NCBI RefSeq assembly: GCF_029852145.1 | Contig: NC_079973.1 | Span: 9,506,385 to 9,570,384 of the forward strand | DNA: 64,000 nucleotides | Direction: 5' to 3' | Source of the DNA: Microplitis mediator | Taxonomy: Eukaryota; Arthropoda; Insecta; Hymenoptera; Braconidae | Shown: piece by piece, positions 48,465 to 60,137 of the stretch | How positions within the stretch are numbered: the stretch's first letter is position 1 | Layout: every line of letters starts with the position of its first letter | Notes under the pieces: generated by a model | What the model was told of the DNA's origin: nothing | What the model saw: only the letters and a program-made list of their open reading frames with translations | Database searches by the model: none | Made by a program: the position numbers and the translations under genes

Positions 48465-50785
48465 AACTTCACATAATTAAAATAACAACAGACAAAAAAA
48501 AACAACCATTTTTTGAGTGGAGCGTATTATTTCATAATTGACTAAAATACAATCTTTATCTAATATTGTTTCAAATAAAAAAACAAAATATTTTTTATAT
48601 TTATCTCCTTCTGTAGACTTGCATTTTAAATTTACAACTGATTTTTTTTTAATTATAAATCTTTCACTTTTTTGTCGCTCCGTAATATTTGTATCATTTT
48701 ATATGTTATAAATTTTTTCTCCGGGTTTCGCGGCAATAGTGACGAGGAACGAGAAAAAAAAATAATAGAAAGTAATTGAATATAAAAGAGAAATAACACT
48801 TAAATTTTTGTAGATCATCATAATGCCCCTAATAATTTTTAAGTATCTAGAGAAGTTTTCACCTCTTTTATTTAAATAATAATAATTTTTCATTAAGAGA
48901 AAAAGTAATAACTAAAAAAATATCATTTTCTGTTTATTAACCAGAAAAGATATTTTTAATTAAATAAATAAATAAATAAATAAATGAGACTAGTGAAAGA
49001 CTAAGTACGACGGGCGCACGATTAGAACTTAGGATAATTTTTATAATATCTAAGACGGAACAAATGAATGAATGATGATTGAGAATCAGAGATTAAAGCG
49101 GCTGATGCGTGAAATAATTGAAACTTGTATTTTTATAATACAAGAACGTTGTTTCTATATTGAATTTTTTTTTTCTTTTTTATCATTGATATGGTTGATT
49201 ATTAATAATAATAATTATTATTATTATAGCAATTAATGATATAAAAATAGTAAATTGAATTTAAGATAATGATTAATAACTTTTATTTAATTTAATCAGA
49301 ATAATATTACTTGGAGATAAACAATAAGTCAAGTTTTGCGAAAATTGATAATAGATAATTTAGATATTTAATTAATGATTTTTATAACATAGATATAACA
49401 TTTCAAACATTAAGAATTTTTTGTTCACACCAAATCAACTATTTTTAGCTACACTGCGGATAAAAAACTGTCAACTTTTTTTTTTATGAGATTAAAATAG
49501 TTTATCAATTAATTGGCATGAATATAGTGTTTGTTACTTTAACGTAATTTTCGTTTCTCTTTATAAAAAAAAATTAAAAATTATAATGAATTATGTGAAT
49601 TAATATCTTAGATGGTAAAAAAAAAAATTCTTATGACAAATAAATGTAATTTTATTAATTCCTCAGCTTCAGTAAAGTTGTTCAAGCACGAATTGGAATT
49701 TTTATCATAGAAAATTATTGCTAATTGACATAAATAAATTTAAAATTGGAGCCCAGAACAAAAAATGATTGAACGTAGGAAATTTAATAAAAGTCTTTGA
49801 AACACTCAATTGAATTATTTAATATGGAGTAGCTTTAAATTTTTCCTGCTTGAATATCTTGAGTGTTTTTTTTTTTTTTTTAATTCTATTGCTGTAATAA
49901 ATAATACGAAACCCTATAAGTGAATCTCAATAATACTTAATATAAGATAATGAATCTAGTATTGACGTCATAAATATATTTTTAGGTAAATTATTTAAAA
50001 CGAGTTGGATACTTCTGTTCATTACTCGACAAAGGACAAAAACAAGAAAAATAACAAAAGCTACAGTTTTTATTAATATCCATTAGGGAATTCAAATTTG
50101 TAAATGTAATAGATAGATAGTTTTGAGTATAAATTCGTGAGAACTAAATTTTGAGTTGCATCCATGTAAAAAAGTAAATAGAGTTGACTAGAATATTAAA
50201 ATTAAGAAAAAAAGTTTGTAAATGAGATTTATTTTTATTTAATAATTTTTTCGACCTTGAGATTTATGTCCCCTACGAGCCGCAAATATAAAAGGTTGCA
50301 AATATATTAACTAGACAAATTAAAAAATAAAATATATTTGTTAATAATAATAAATCTACATTTATACATGATCAATTGAAAGAATAATAGGAGTAACAGG
50401 AAGATCTAAATTCTTGATATATATTTAGTGCAACAAAATCTGAAGATATTTCATTCTTAATGGTGTTACAGAGATAGTTAATTATTAAAGATAAATTCAT
50501 GGGTAAAGGAATTAGAAGAAAAAAAAAATCAAATTAAAAAGATGAATAAATTATTTTATTATTAATTTTCTATTTACATTAATCAACTGATATAAATACA
50601 ATGGCAACTAAATATTTAGTACTATAAATCACTAACTATAATACTTTTAATTAAAAAAATTATAAATATAATCAAAAAGAAATGTTGACTTGCAGTCATA
50701 TTTGTCCAATTATCAGTCTTTTGTGTTATAATTTAATCACATTTTTGTCTATTTAATTTGCTTCGTTTTGGAGATGTAAAAATGT
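48465..50785. other. 2.3-kb AT-rich gap, convergent 3' flanks of CK2 beta and Hsp70
   Basis: Contains an (aata)n tract near 48960-48985 and poly-T runs. No credible exon. Confidence 0.5.
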
Positions 50786-52705
50786 TTAATCGACTTCTTC
50801 AACTGTTGGTCCGGAGTAATTATTACCAGCTTGGCGATACTGTGCTCCGCAATCTTCCGCGGCGTTACCACTTTGATGAAGTTTAGTCATAATAGGTGCA
50901 CATTGTTTTTGTAGCTCATCTAATTTATGTTTATACTCATCTTGATCTGCTAAAGTGTTGTTGTCTAACCACTGGATGGTTTCATCACATAGTTGGACAC
51001 AACGATCTCTGTCAGTTTGATTTAAGCGAGATCCACTTTCTTGGACCGCTTGCTTGATCGAAAACACGTAGCTTTCAAGTTGGTTGCGAGCTACGATTTT
51101 GTCCCGTTGTTGTTGATCTTGCTCGCGATAACGTTCGGCTTCGGAGAGCATGCGGTCAATCTCCTCACGTGAAAGACGTCCCTTGTCATTGGTGATACGG
51201 ACATCATTGCTACGACCACTGGCAGTGTCTTTGGCTGTTACATGGAGAATTCCATTCGCATCCATATCAAAGGTGACATCGATTTTAGGTACACCACGTG
51301 GAGCAGGTGCTATTCCACTCAGTTCAAATTTACCAAGCATATTGTTGTCCTTGGTCATAGCTCGCTCTCCTTCATAAACTTGAATACTCACGCCGGGTTG
51401 ATTGTCGGCGTATGTGGTAAATGTCTGTGATTGTTTGCAAGGAATACGAGCATTGCGCTCAATAATTTTTGTCATCATACCACCTGCGGTCTCAATACCC
51501 AGAGATAGTGGAGCAACATCCACAAGAAGAACATCCTGAAGAACCGAGCTCTTGTCACCCTCACCAGTTAAGATGGCTGCTTGCACTGCTGCACCATAAG
51601 CCACTGCCTCATCAGGATTAATAGATAAATTAAGTTGTTTACCACAGAAATAGTTTTGGAGCATCGATTGAATTTTCGGAATGCGAGTAGAACCTCCCAC
51701 GAGGACGACGTCGTGAATAGATCTTTTATCAAGCTTAGCGTCAGCTAGTGCTTTTTCTACTGGCTCCAAAGTTGATCTAAAGAGATCAGCACAAAGTTCT
51801 TCAAACCGTGCCCTTGAGACTTTAGTATAAAAGTCAATGCCCTCAAAGAGAGCATCGATTTCGATGGTTGCTTCGGTACTAGATGATAATGTACGTTTGG
51901 CACGTTCTGCAGCCGTTCTCAATCGTCTCAATGCTCTTGGATTTGTTTTGAGATTCTTTCGGAATTTTCTCTCAAACTCTTTGCACAGATGGTCTACCAA
52001 TCTTGAATCAAAGTCTTCCCCACCTAGATGCGTGTCACCAGCAGTTGATTTTACCTCGAACAGTGAACCTTCGTCGATTGACAGGATGGAAACGTCAAAG
52101 GTACCACCGCCAAGATCAAATATTAATACATTTTTCTCACCTTTCAAGTTTTTGTCCAAACCGTAAGCAAGCGCAGCAGCTGTTGGTTCATTTATGATCC
52201 TGAGAACATTTAGTCCAGCGATCGCACCTGCATCTTTGGTGGCTTGACGTTGCGAATCGTTGAAATATGCTGGTACTGTGATGACCGCATCCTTAACTTT
52301 CTGTCCAAGATAAGCCTCGGCAGTTTCCTTCATTTTCGTAAGGACCATTGAACTTATTTCTTCTGGATTGAATTTTTTAACTTCACCTCGAAACTCAACT
52401 TGGATTTTTGGTTTACCTCCCTCCTCACTGACAACCTTGAAAGGCCAATGCTTCATGTCGCTTTGAACTTTTGGATCGTCGAATTTTCTACCGATGAGTC
52501 GTTTCGCGTCGAAGACTGTGTTTGATGAATTCATCGCCACCTGGTTCTTGGCTGCATCTCCAATTAATCGCTCGGTATCCGTAAACGCAACATAACTAGG
52601 TGTTGTTCTGTTTCCTTGATCGTTGGCGATAATTTCAACTTTTCCTTGTTGCCATACTCCAACACAGGAGTATGTTGTTCCAAGATCAATACCAATTGCA
52701 GGCAT
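50786..52705 (-). CDS. Hsp70: Cytosolic heat-inducible Hsp70
   Basis: A single uninterrupted exon encodes 639 aa, starting MPAIGIDLGTTYSC. Hsp70 signatures lie at 5-12 (IDLGTTYS), 195-208 (IFDLGGGTFDVSIL) and 333-346 (VVLVGGSTRIPKIQ). The interdomain linker is near 391-400 (DVLLVDVAPL), followed by the substrate-binding domain and lid. It ends in EEVD, the co-chaperone (TPR) binding tail of cytosolic/nuclear Hsp70. The glycine-rich tail is short. The lack of introns, a TATA box and phased heat-shock elements upstream are typical of stress-induced family members. It refolds or disposes of damaged proteins with J-proteins. Confidence 0.97.
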   Translation of the reverse strand: MPAIGIDLGTTYSCVGVWQQGKVEIIANDQGNRTTPSYVAFTDTERLIGDAAKNQVAMNSSNTVFDAKRLIGRKFDDPKVQSDMKHWPFKVVSEEGGKPKIQVEFRGEVKKFNPEEISSMVLTKMKETAEAYLGQKVKDAVITVPAYFNDSQRQATKDAGAIAGLNVLRIINEPTAAALAYGLDKNLKGEKNVLIFDLGGGTFDVSILSIDEGSLFEVKSTAGDTHLGGEDFDSRLVDHLCKEFERKFRKNLKTNPRALRRLRTAAERAKRTLSSSTEATIEIDALFEGIDFYTKVSRARFEELCADLFRSTLEPVEKALADAKLDKRSIHDVVLVGGSTRIPKIQSMLQNYFCGKQLNLSINPDEAVAYGAAVQAAILTGEGDKSSVLQDVLLVDVAPLSLGIETAGGMMTKIIERNARIPCKQSQTFTTYADNQPGVSIQVYEGERAMTKDNNMLGKFELSGIAPAPRGVPKIDVTFDMDANGILHVTAKDTASGRSNDVRITNDKGRLSREEIDRMLSEAERYREQDQQQRDKIVARNQLESYVFSIKQAVQESGSRLNQTDRDRCVQLCDETIQWLDNNTLADQDEYKHKLDELQKQCAPIMTKLHQSGNAAEDCGAQYRQAGNNYSGPTVEEVD

Positions 52706-52797
52706 TATTAATTATTTAACTTATAACTCCTCACTTTACGTCTTATTAGTTTGCTTTACTTTTGTGTACTGTTACTGCTCTCAGTTGCAGCGACTGG

Positions 52798-52804
52798 TTT
52801 TATA
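52798..52804 (-). promoter_or_regulatory. TATA box of Hsp70
   Basis: TATAAAA on the minus strand within gagtataaaaccag, about 93 bp before the start codon. The downstream agtcgctgcaactgag is a plausible leader. Confidence 0.75.
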
Positions 52805-52834
52805 CTCTTGCCGCCGACCATCAGAGTGGGGCGC

Positions 52835-52865
52835 GAAAATTCTGGACGTTTCGAGTACTCTCGAG
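52835..52865 (-). promoter_or_regulatory. Proximal heat-shock element
   Basis: gaa-aa-ttc-tg-gac-gt-ttc-ga-gta-ct-ctc-ga-g: inverted GAA units at 5-bp spacing, the first four close to consensus, just upstream of the TATA box. Confidence 0.75.
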
Positions 52866-53182
52866 CTTATTCTATTTGATATACATATTTATCATAAATA
52901 TATTGTAAGTATTAAACTATTTTTTCACATAAAGGTAACATGAAATTTATTTAATAATTAACTTTTTATCAGTAAACATCAATTTTTTTTCTGTATTTAA
53001 ATTATATATAAAAGAAATTTACTTACAAAGACGAATTTTTCAATGAGTGTGAATGTAGCTGACAATTGTGAATTTTTTAATTTTTTAATAAATAAATAAA
53101 AATTAAAAAGTACGTACTTGGGTAATCTAAAATTCATAATTAGTATCATATCTGCGACACTCACATTCATATTTTTCATACA

Positions 53183-53235
53183 GAATTTTCTCGAATATTC
53201 TCGTGACTCCGAAACTAACTTCGAGAATATTCCAG
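53183..53235. promoter_or_regulatory. Two distal heat-shock elements
   Basis: GAA-tt-TTC-tc-GAA-ta-TTC at 53183-53200 and TTC-ga-GAA-ta-TTC-ca-GA at 53220-53236 are strong consensus arrays 20 bp apart, about 0.4 kb upstream of the Hsp70 TATA box. They lie between Hsp70 and the KLHDC10-like gene and could act on either. Confidence 0.7.
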
Positions 53236-53464
53236 ATTATCTACTTTATCGTTTACTTGATACAGTCAAGTTCTATATAAATATATCAATATACTAATTT
53301 AATTTACGCATGCGTCAATTATAAATGTGTACACATTAAAAATAAACCAACAACTTTTTAAATCGAATGTAAAAATTTCAAAATATTATTTTTACCATTC
53401 ATTTGAATCATTTTTAAGTATTTTTATCAGCTGAATTAATAATTTCTTTTAATATAAATAATAT

Positions 53465-54070
53465 TATGAGTGTGAATCTAGCAGACATCAGACAAATTTA
53501 AAATTATAAATAAATAGAGAAAAGAGTTAAAAAACAAATATTTTTAAAAGATGCACTTCTTAGTTTCAAAATTTTTTAAATGCGCATTTTTTTCAAATTT
53601 TATTTGATTAATTGTTTACTCTATTTATTAACCATTTTAAATTTGTCTGATGTCTGCTACATTTACACTCATATAATATTTTCATATCATTTATCAAAAA
53701 AAAATAATAATAATTAAATTATTTATTTGGCCACAGAGTCAAAGACTCCTTGCTGCCATAAAAAAATACATAATTTTTCATAAAAGATACAAAAAAAGTA
53801 ATACGATTAGCAATCATTCGATCTAAGAAATTATCATAAGACAATTTTCTGAATGAAATAAATATAAAAATTGCACTAATTAAAGCTGGTCCGTACTAAA
53901 AAAATTCTCTAATTTTAGATTAATTGATTATTATTACAGCGATTTTTTCAGCTTTTGGAAAATTCATAAGATAAATGTCCTCGGAAGATTTTCATCATTC
54001 GAGTCCCATAAATGTTTAAAACGTATGTAATAGAAATACTTATAATATCCGGAAATTTAGTAACTACTCC
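53465..54070 (-). mobile_element. Composite dispersed repeat, inverted copy of 37262-37835
   Basis: Begins with a MITE-like part (tatgagtgtgaatctagcag at 53465, mirrored by gctacatttacactcata to 53673), then gataaatgatatg spacer words. It continues through ggccacagagtcaaagactc and aaagctggtccgtact to cattcgagtcccataaatg. Read on the minus strand the order equals the 37-kb copy. Non-coding; lies upstream of the KLHDC10-like gene. Confidence 0.7.
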
Positions 54071-54421
54071 CGATCTTTTATTTCACAAAGAAGGAAACGA
54101 ATAGAAAATAATTAATTTTTAATAAGTAGTTAATAGACATCCATAACTTTAAAATCACAATTCTTATTGTTACTTTTATTGAAATATTAAAATATAAAAT
54201 TATATAGCGCATCTATACATATGTATGTATATCAAAGCCCATCTACATTCGCATGCGTTTAAATTAAGACACACACAAATTTAACTTTTAAAGCCCGCGA
54301 ATTTAAATGCTGACAACTTCACGTGTATTTATCTTATGATCTAGACAGACCATCAGGTAGAAAACGTAAACACAAGTACAAAAATATATAATCTTTATTA
54401 TTATTATTTTAATTTTAAAAA

Positions 54422-55730
54422 ATGTACGTATTTAAACCGTTTGCTTTTACGGAGTGTAAGAACAAAAAAAGTAAACTAAAACCATCACCTAGAACTTTTC
54501 CATCAATATTTTGTGATGAAAAACACTTGTATTCATTTAGTGGTTATCGTTATGTATTGAATCAATCTACTACTATTGATTTTGATAATCCAAAAATTAT
54601 TGAAGAAATTTTGAAATATAATTTGGCTACAAGTATATGGACTTGTTTGCCAAATCAACAGCATTTACCAACCAAAAAAGAAATGGTTCTTGGAGTAACT
54701 TTAAAAGCAGATAAACTTATCGTTGCTACTTGGATTCAAAATTATCGAGCAAAAGGTTTTCTATACATTTGTGATTTAAAAGACGAATACAAAGTGATTA
54801 AATTGACGACAAAAGGACCAATACCTAAACGTTTATTTTCACACAATTTTATAAGCTACGGTTCTTATTTATATACAATTGGAACTTGTAATGACTTAGG
54901 TGTCTTCAGGATAAATCCCATAATTGGAAACTGGGAAAAATTGTATCCTGAAAATGCTGATGATTTTCCTGACCGTTATGAAGATGTTGAGTTAGCTTTT
55001 GATGGGAAAAAAATTTTTGTTTTTTTTGTTAAATTACCTAGCGTAAAAATACCTCAACTAAAAGTATTTTATTTACTACCTACCAATTAAATCATTTTTT
55101 TTTTATTTAATATTTTAACTTCATTTTTTAGACAATCCATGCTTACGATATTGACAAAAATCGTTGGTTTATCTTAAATACAATTGGAGATTTAAATAAC
55201 GCCCAACCCTTTCCTGACGGTAGAATTAATTTTGGAACTAGTCAATTAATTGATCTTGAAAGTAAAAACGTCAACTTAATAATATCAGGTGGAATAAACG
55301 ATACAAAAATGTATGATGATGTTTGGCAACTTAATTTATATACATTGCAATGGACGTGTTTAAAACAATTCGGACTTTGTCTTCCAAAGCCTATTTGTGA
55401 ACATGACGCTACGATTTCCCCTAGTGGAAAAATGTTTATCTTTGGCGGAAGAATTAAACCTTTATACGATAGTGTAATATATTAAAAAGAAAATATTTAT
55501 ATATTTATATAGATAACTTTAGCCATTGATCTTATTGATTATAATAAAAATTTGTTTTTTAGTTAAATGGAGTGAATAAATTGTACTCTGCTTGGATAAA
55601 GATACCAAAACTCACAGATATTTGTTGGGAAGCTGTAAATTATTATTATAAAGACTTAGGTATAAAAACATCTGAGGAATTATATCAACTTGGTTTACCT
55701 GTTAATTTTGTAAATTCTAGATGTAAGTAA
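54422..55730 (+). CDS. KLHDC10-like kelch-repeat protein
   Basis: Exons 54422-55063, 55132-55473 and 55563-55730 (642+342+168 nt) give 383 aa, all junctions phase 0. Kelch-blade segments include LYSFSGYRYVL, WEKLYPENADDFPDRYEDVE, TIHAYDIDKNRW and DDVWQLNLYTLQWTCL, and KMFIFGG lies near the exon 2 end. They follow the order of KLHDC10, whose C-terminus is a Cullin-2 elongin-binding region; here ICWEAVNYYYKDLG followed by LYQLGLP fits it. KLHDC10 family members are CUL2 ligase receptors for C-terminal degrons. The sequence is unusually diverged: most blades have lost the Gly-Gly pair. The final agatgtaagtaa contains both the stop and a good donor, so a further exon is possible. Confidence 0.75.
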
Positions 55731-55847
55731 ATAAATATTTATTTTTACACAGTATTTGTTAATATTTTTAAAATACAATAAGTTATTTATTAAACTCATA
55801 ATTATAAATACAGGAAAATTATAATTAACAACTTAAGATTTTTTAGG

Positions 55848-56114
55848 TACACTGTAAGAAATTTCGGATTTTATTTCAATTGAAATTCACTCCGTCACTC
55901 GGAGTTCCAGAGTTTAAAAAAAAACACTTGATAATCGAAGTAAATAACAAGTTTGTTTTTTCAGCGGAGTGCGATGTGGATTTTATTTATCCCGCATCCA
56001 CTCCAATCTGGAATTTTAATGTTAAAATAAACTCCCTTCTGGATAAAATAAATAAAAAATCATCCACTTCGCATTCAGTCTGGATTAAATCCGCAAATTT
56101 TCTTACAGTGTGTA
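55848..56114. mobile_element. MITE with CACTGTAAGAAA termini
   Basis: tacactgtaagaaatttcgg (55848 onward) mirrors ccgcaaattttcttacagtg plus tgta (to 56114), with TA at both outer edges. The interior is rich in gga/tcc words (cactccgtcactcggagttc) and about 267 bp long. An open frame through it is an artefact of low stop density. Confidence 0.75.
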
Positions 56115-56233
56115 CATTTTTTATAAAGTTATCATACACAAAAATAATCCTGGTATATTAATGTAAAATAAAATAAATAAAAAAAAGTTTCAATACTATA
56201 ATATTGTCTTAAAAATTTATAAAATCTGATTAT

Positions 56234-57589
56234 TCAATCTTCTGCATGCTCATTAATGCTTAAAAAATTTTCAAACTCACGTTTATTAAAATATTTAAAT
56301 ATATGTTCTATAACATCAAATGGTAATTGAAAGAAAATAATAGTAAATTTCTGCTGAAATACTTGAATGCTTTTTTCAATTAGAGTTTTCATATTAAGAC
56401 CTTTATGAAGACAACGGTTCAGTATTGAACCATAAATTTGATATTTAGTTTTAAGCTCTTGATAATTTTCAAGTACCCTAACATTATCGTTTTTCGCAAA
56501 AGTTATCAAATCATGTGTATTTCCAGTTAAAATATCAAAAAACGAAATGTTGGTATTATTTATTTTACAAGCCATTAAAATTGATATTTCCTTTTCACAT
56601 TTCTCAGCATAATTTTTACAGTGTACATAAGTATCAAGTAAATTCAAATTTTCTTTACATACATATAAATTTTTCCTTTTTCTTTTAACTAAATGTTTAA
56701 CAATTATATTTAAAGTTCTTCTCGTTCTAGATTGTAAATGGTGATAAAGCGAAAGGGTATTCATATTATTAATTACGTAATAAAGAGCCGTATGATTATT
56801 ATCGTCTAAAAAATTCATGTTTGCGTTGTTTTCCAAGATAATTTTAATAACATTCGACGTAAGCATATTTTTAACAGCAAATAAAAGTGGTGTATTATTA
56901 CATTTTTCCGTTCGTATGTTAATGTTTGCTCCATAATTTAATAATAATTCAATACATATTTCATTCTGAGATTTTATTGCATAATGAATTGGTGTCAAAT
57001 TTTTATCATCATTATTTACATCAGCTCCATTGTCTAATAAAATTTTAACAATTTCAATTTTATTACCCATTATTGCATTTGCTAATGTATTGTTGAGAAA
57101 TTTTTGCCGTCGTTGTTTATCATTATTTTTTCTAAAATAATTTATCAAAAATTCAATAATAACAACATCATTTCTATGTATACAAGTCGTTATCGGTGAT
57201 TTAAACCAGCCGCAGTTACATTGCGGGCCGATGACAGCACCGCGCTCTAAAAGCATTTCAATCATTTTAATATTTTTTAATGAAACAGCATTTATTAGAG
57301 GCATTGAAAATAAACAATTTGAATTGTCGATATTCAATTCAACATTTATTTTAGCATTATTCATAATGAGAATTTCAACAATTTTTTCTTGAAGATGTTT
57401 TGTTGCTTCACAAAGAAGCTGATACCCATCTCTCCAATTTCGACAATAAGACAGACCATATTTACTTATTATTTTTTTTACGATATAATCATCCCCGTTT
57501 TCTATGGCAGAAAACATTCTATAATTAATTTTTTTACGTAAATCATGTAATGTGTATTTCTTCTTCATTTCTTTTTTATTTATAGTCAC
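56234..57589 (-). CDS. Ankyrin-repeat protein with C-terminal PRANC/F-box-like domain
   Basis: An intronless 451-aa frame. About eight ankyrin units run from residue 24 to about 300; the clearest are 95-121 (PLINAVSLKNIKMIEMLLERGA), 168-196 (LANAIMGNKIEIVKILLDNG) and 199-226 (TPIHYAIKSQNEICIELLLN). Residues about 330-445 resemble the PRANC region found at the end of ankyrin proteins of poxviruses, Wolbachia and parasitoid wasps, closing with an F-box-like LPFDVIEHIFKYFNKREF (422-439). Such proteins are thought to recruit SCF ubiquitin ligases through this end while the ankyrins choose targets. Wasp copies are generally considered laterally acquired. The frame is intact and as AT-rich as its neighbours, so an old, resident gene. 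The exact role is unknown. Confidence 0.85.
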   Translation of the reverse strand: MTINKKEMKKKYTLHDLRKKINYRMFSAIENGDDYIVKKIISKYGLSYCRNWRDGYQLLCEATKHLQEKIVEILIMNNAKINVELNIDNSNCLFSMPLINAVSLKNIKMIEMLLERGAVIGPQCNCGWFKSPITTCIHRNDVVIIEFLINYFRKNNDKQRRQKFLNNTLANAIMGNKIEIVKILLDNGADVNNDDKNLTPIHYAIKSQNEICIELLLNYGANINIRTEKCNNTPLLFAVKNMLTSNVIKIILENNANMNFLDDNNHTALYYVINNMNTLSLYHHLQSRTRRTLNIIVKHLVKRKRKNLYVCKENLNLLDTYVHCKNYAEKCEKEISILMACKINNTNISFFDILTGNTHDLITFAKNDNVRVLENYQELKTKYQIYGSILNRCLHKGLNMKTLIEKSIQVFQQKFTIIFFQLPFDVIEHIFKYFNKREFENFLSINEHAED

Positions 57590-60137
57590 TTAAATAATTA
57601 CACACTTCAATTGAGGCTTTAAACCATTCAAACTACTTTACTCTCGTTTAAACAATATTTTTTCAAATATATATTCAGTGATTAGTTTAAATTTATAACA
57701 TGATTCTTCAATTAGTATTTAATATTACAAAAAAATTATTACACTTTTTTTATAAAAAAATAAAATAAGAGTATCCTTAATTTTTGTATTTTAAAATTAC
57801 TCAATTTTAAATACAAGCAAAAACACGTGGTCGACAATCACTCGTTTACCGGACTATAATTTTTTTTTTTTTAAGGTGTATATATATGTGTATATATATA
57901 GACATATATTATTAGGCTTCGGGTAATCCCATATCCGGCCAACTTAATCGGATTTAAATTCAAATCCAAATAAAATTCTCTTTTAAAACCGAATCAAATT
58001 CACAGATTGGCAACGGGACGAATCTCAGGGCCGAAAGACCTCACACTTTTTATTTGAAAAATTCTTTCAGCAAGAATTATAATTATAATCACTTCGACAG
58101 CCGCTCCATCTATGATGTGTATATATTTATTTTTCTCATTTAACTCATACCCTTTCAGAGCCATTTATCGACTGTTGTACTATGATAAATACGAAACAAT
58201 TAAGATTTCTAAATTTTCCACCAGCGTGACATAATGTGAGCTCATAACGACACTCTCTTCAAGTCATTATTTAATATCTTTCTTACATGTTCTACTATTA
58301 CAAAATATTGACGCTAAATAGCTTTAGAATGACATACACCAACATATTTAATAGTTTTCAATTAGTTGTTCATATTTTATATTAACGTATAGTTTTCACA
58401 AAATGATAAGCGAATATCGTGACTTTGATTTACAGGTGTTTTTTAAAAAATCAGGATGACCAGAAATTTGTTGAACAAAGTAAAGTGGACTAAACCATTA
58501 TCCGTAAAATACAATGTCTTTTAGTACTTATCTCCGGTGGGCACTAAACACTCGCCTAAAACCATAGCGTTTGACAAACAGTGATTGACTTCCCTGATTA
58601 AAAGAAACGATTTAAAACAATTTAAAACGATTCAATTTCACTACTATATAGATATACATTCATCATTGAGTGAATCGTTTTGTTTGATTAGGATAAGTTC
58701 ACTCGTTACGCAATGTACTGTAATGAAGTAATAATTTAATTATTATAACAGGATGCCTGTCATTAAAAGTTTTAGAAAAAGAATAAATAAACATAATTTC
58801 TTTTCCATCTTTTTAATGTATAAAATTTCTACAATATTGTACAGAAAATTTACACAATAATTTTTTAAAAGTATCAATATCACAGATCCAAAAACAAGCT
58901 AACTAAGCCGTTTCTCTCCAAACAGTTTTTGAATTTTTTTTTTTTCTTCATATTTTCATATGAAAATATTTAAGAAATATTGTATGTTAAAATTTTAACT
59001 TGCGATTAGTAAATGTATGGATTTACGGACGTGATTACGAAGAAATTCGTTGACGCAGATAATAATTTTCAACTTTCCTCTAAGAAAATAGTAAATTTTC
59101 AAAACTAAAAATTATTGATTTCAGTCCAATTTTTAATTAGATAAGTATACTCACTTTCTCCATGATTTCGACTCATCGTTTATCTAAAAAAAAAAAACGG
59201 CGTTTTTATGTGTAAACCTAAATGCATCGAGTGAACTAGAATCGTTTGCAAATATTGAAAATTAGGTTTTTGGCAGACTTCTGAAAAAAAAGTTTCAAAG
59301 TTGATGTTGTTTTTTTTATTTTTCCGTTACGAAAAAAAATAGAAATACTCGGAATTTCTGGATGATTCCGTGCGTCTACATGTGCTGAGTCTATAAATTT
59401 TAAATGAAACGGCGGAACCGTTGTCAAGATATGATGGACGAAAGTTTTAAAAACACAGTTTAAGAAAAACACAAAGTGTTTGTTCAAAGTGGATTGCTCT
59501 ACTCTTGCTTCAATTCTGTTTTTTTTTTTTTTTTTTTTACTCGTAACGATAGGCCCCGGCCTTCTACTATTCAACTCATAAGCGCTCCGAATATCTGCTT
59601 CTTCAAGCTGCTGTAACTTTATAACGACTTTGAATTTTAAAAAATCATTTTACCATAGCATATTCTACACATGTTAAAGAATGAACTTACGCAAAAAAAT
59701 AAAAATGGATTTTTTTAATCCATTACACGGGGGTACCCCCTTAACGATCTTTATCTTACACCTGTCGCTTGGTATAGGCTGCTTACCTGCTAGAAGCAAG
59801 CCCGAAAAATTTCGAAAGTGAACGAGATTTTCCGAACGCTATGTATTTATATAATTTAAACAGTTGCCGTTCGAATAATTAACCGATTGACACCTTTATA
59901 AAAATTATAAATTTTTTAATTAAACGCAGGATATTTTTTAGATATTTTTCAAGAGTAAAATGATATTTGTAATTTTAAAATTGACAATTGTATTCTTGGT
60001 CTATTAATCGGTTCCGCTCCGCAAGCAACCCCTAGCAACCCCTAGCACGCAAGCAGCCAAACTGAGCCAAACTGCCAAACACGCCAATAGAAAATAATTT
60101 ACCTTTTATTCGTTTGTTTCAGGTTGTTTTAAAAAAC
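57590..60137. other. 2.5-kb intergenic region, transposon-like remnants
   Basis: About 57905-58060 is more mixed in base composition (ggcttcgggtaatcccat) and may be a repeat. Near 59733-59744 the sequence gggtacccccttaa looks like one TTAA-type transposon terminus, but its partner was not found. Short direct repeats gcaacccctagcaacccctag and gccaaactgagccaaactgcc lie at about 60023-60075, just upstream of the CEP20 gene. No gene recognised. Confidence 0.45.

Noticed and set aside
55880..56161. 93-codon frame downstream of the kelch gene
   Set aside because: It lies wholly across a TIR element (55848-56114); no protein features.
59733..59744. A TTAA-type transposon end gggtacccccttaa
   Set aside because: No matching partner terminus was found within several kilobases, so an element could not be delimited.
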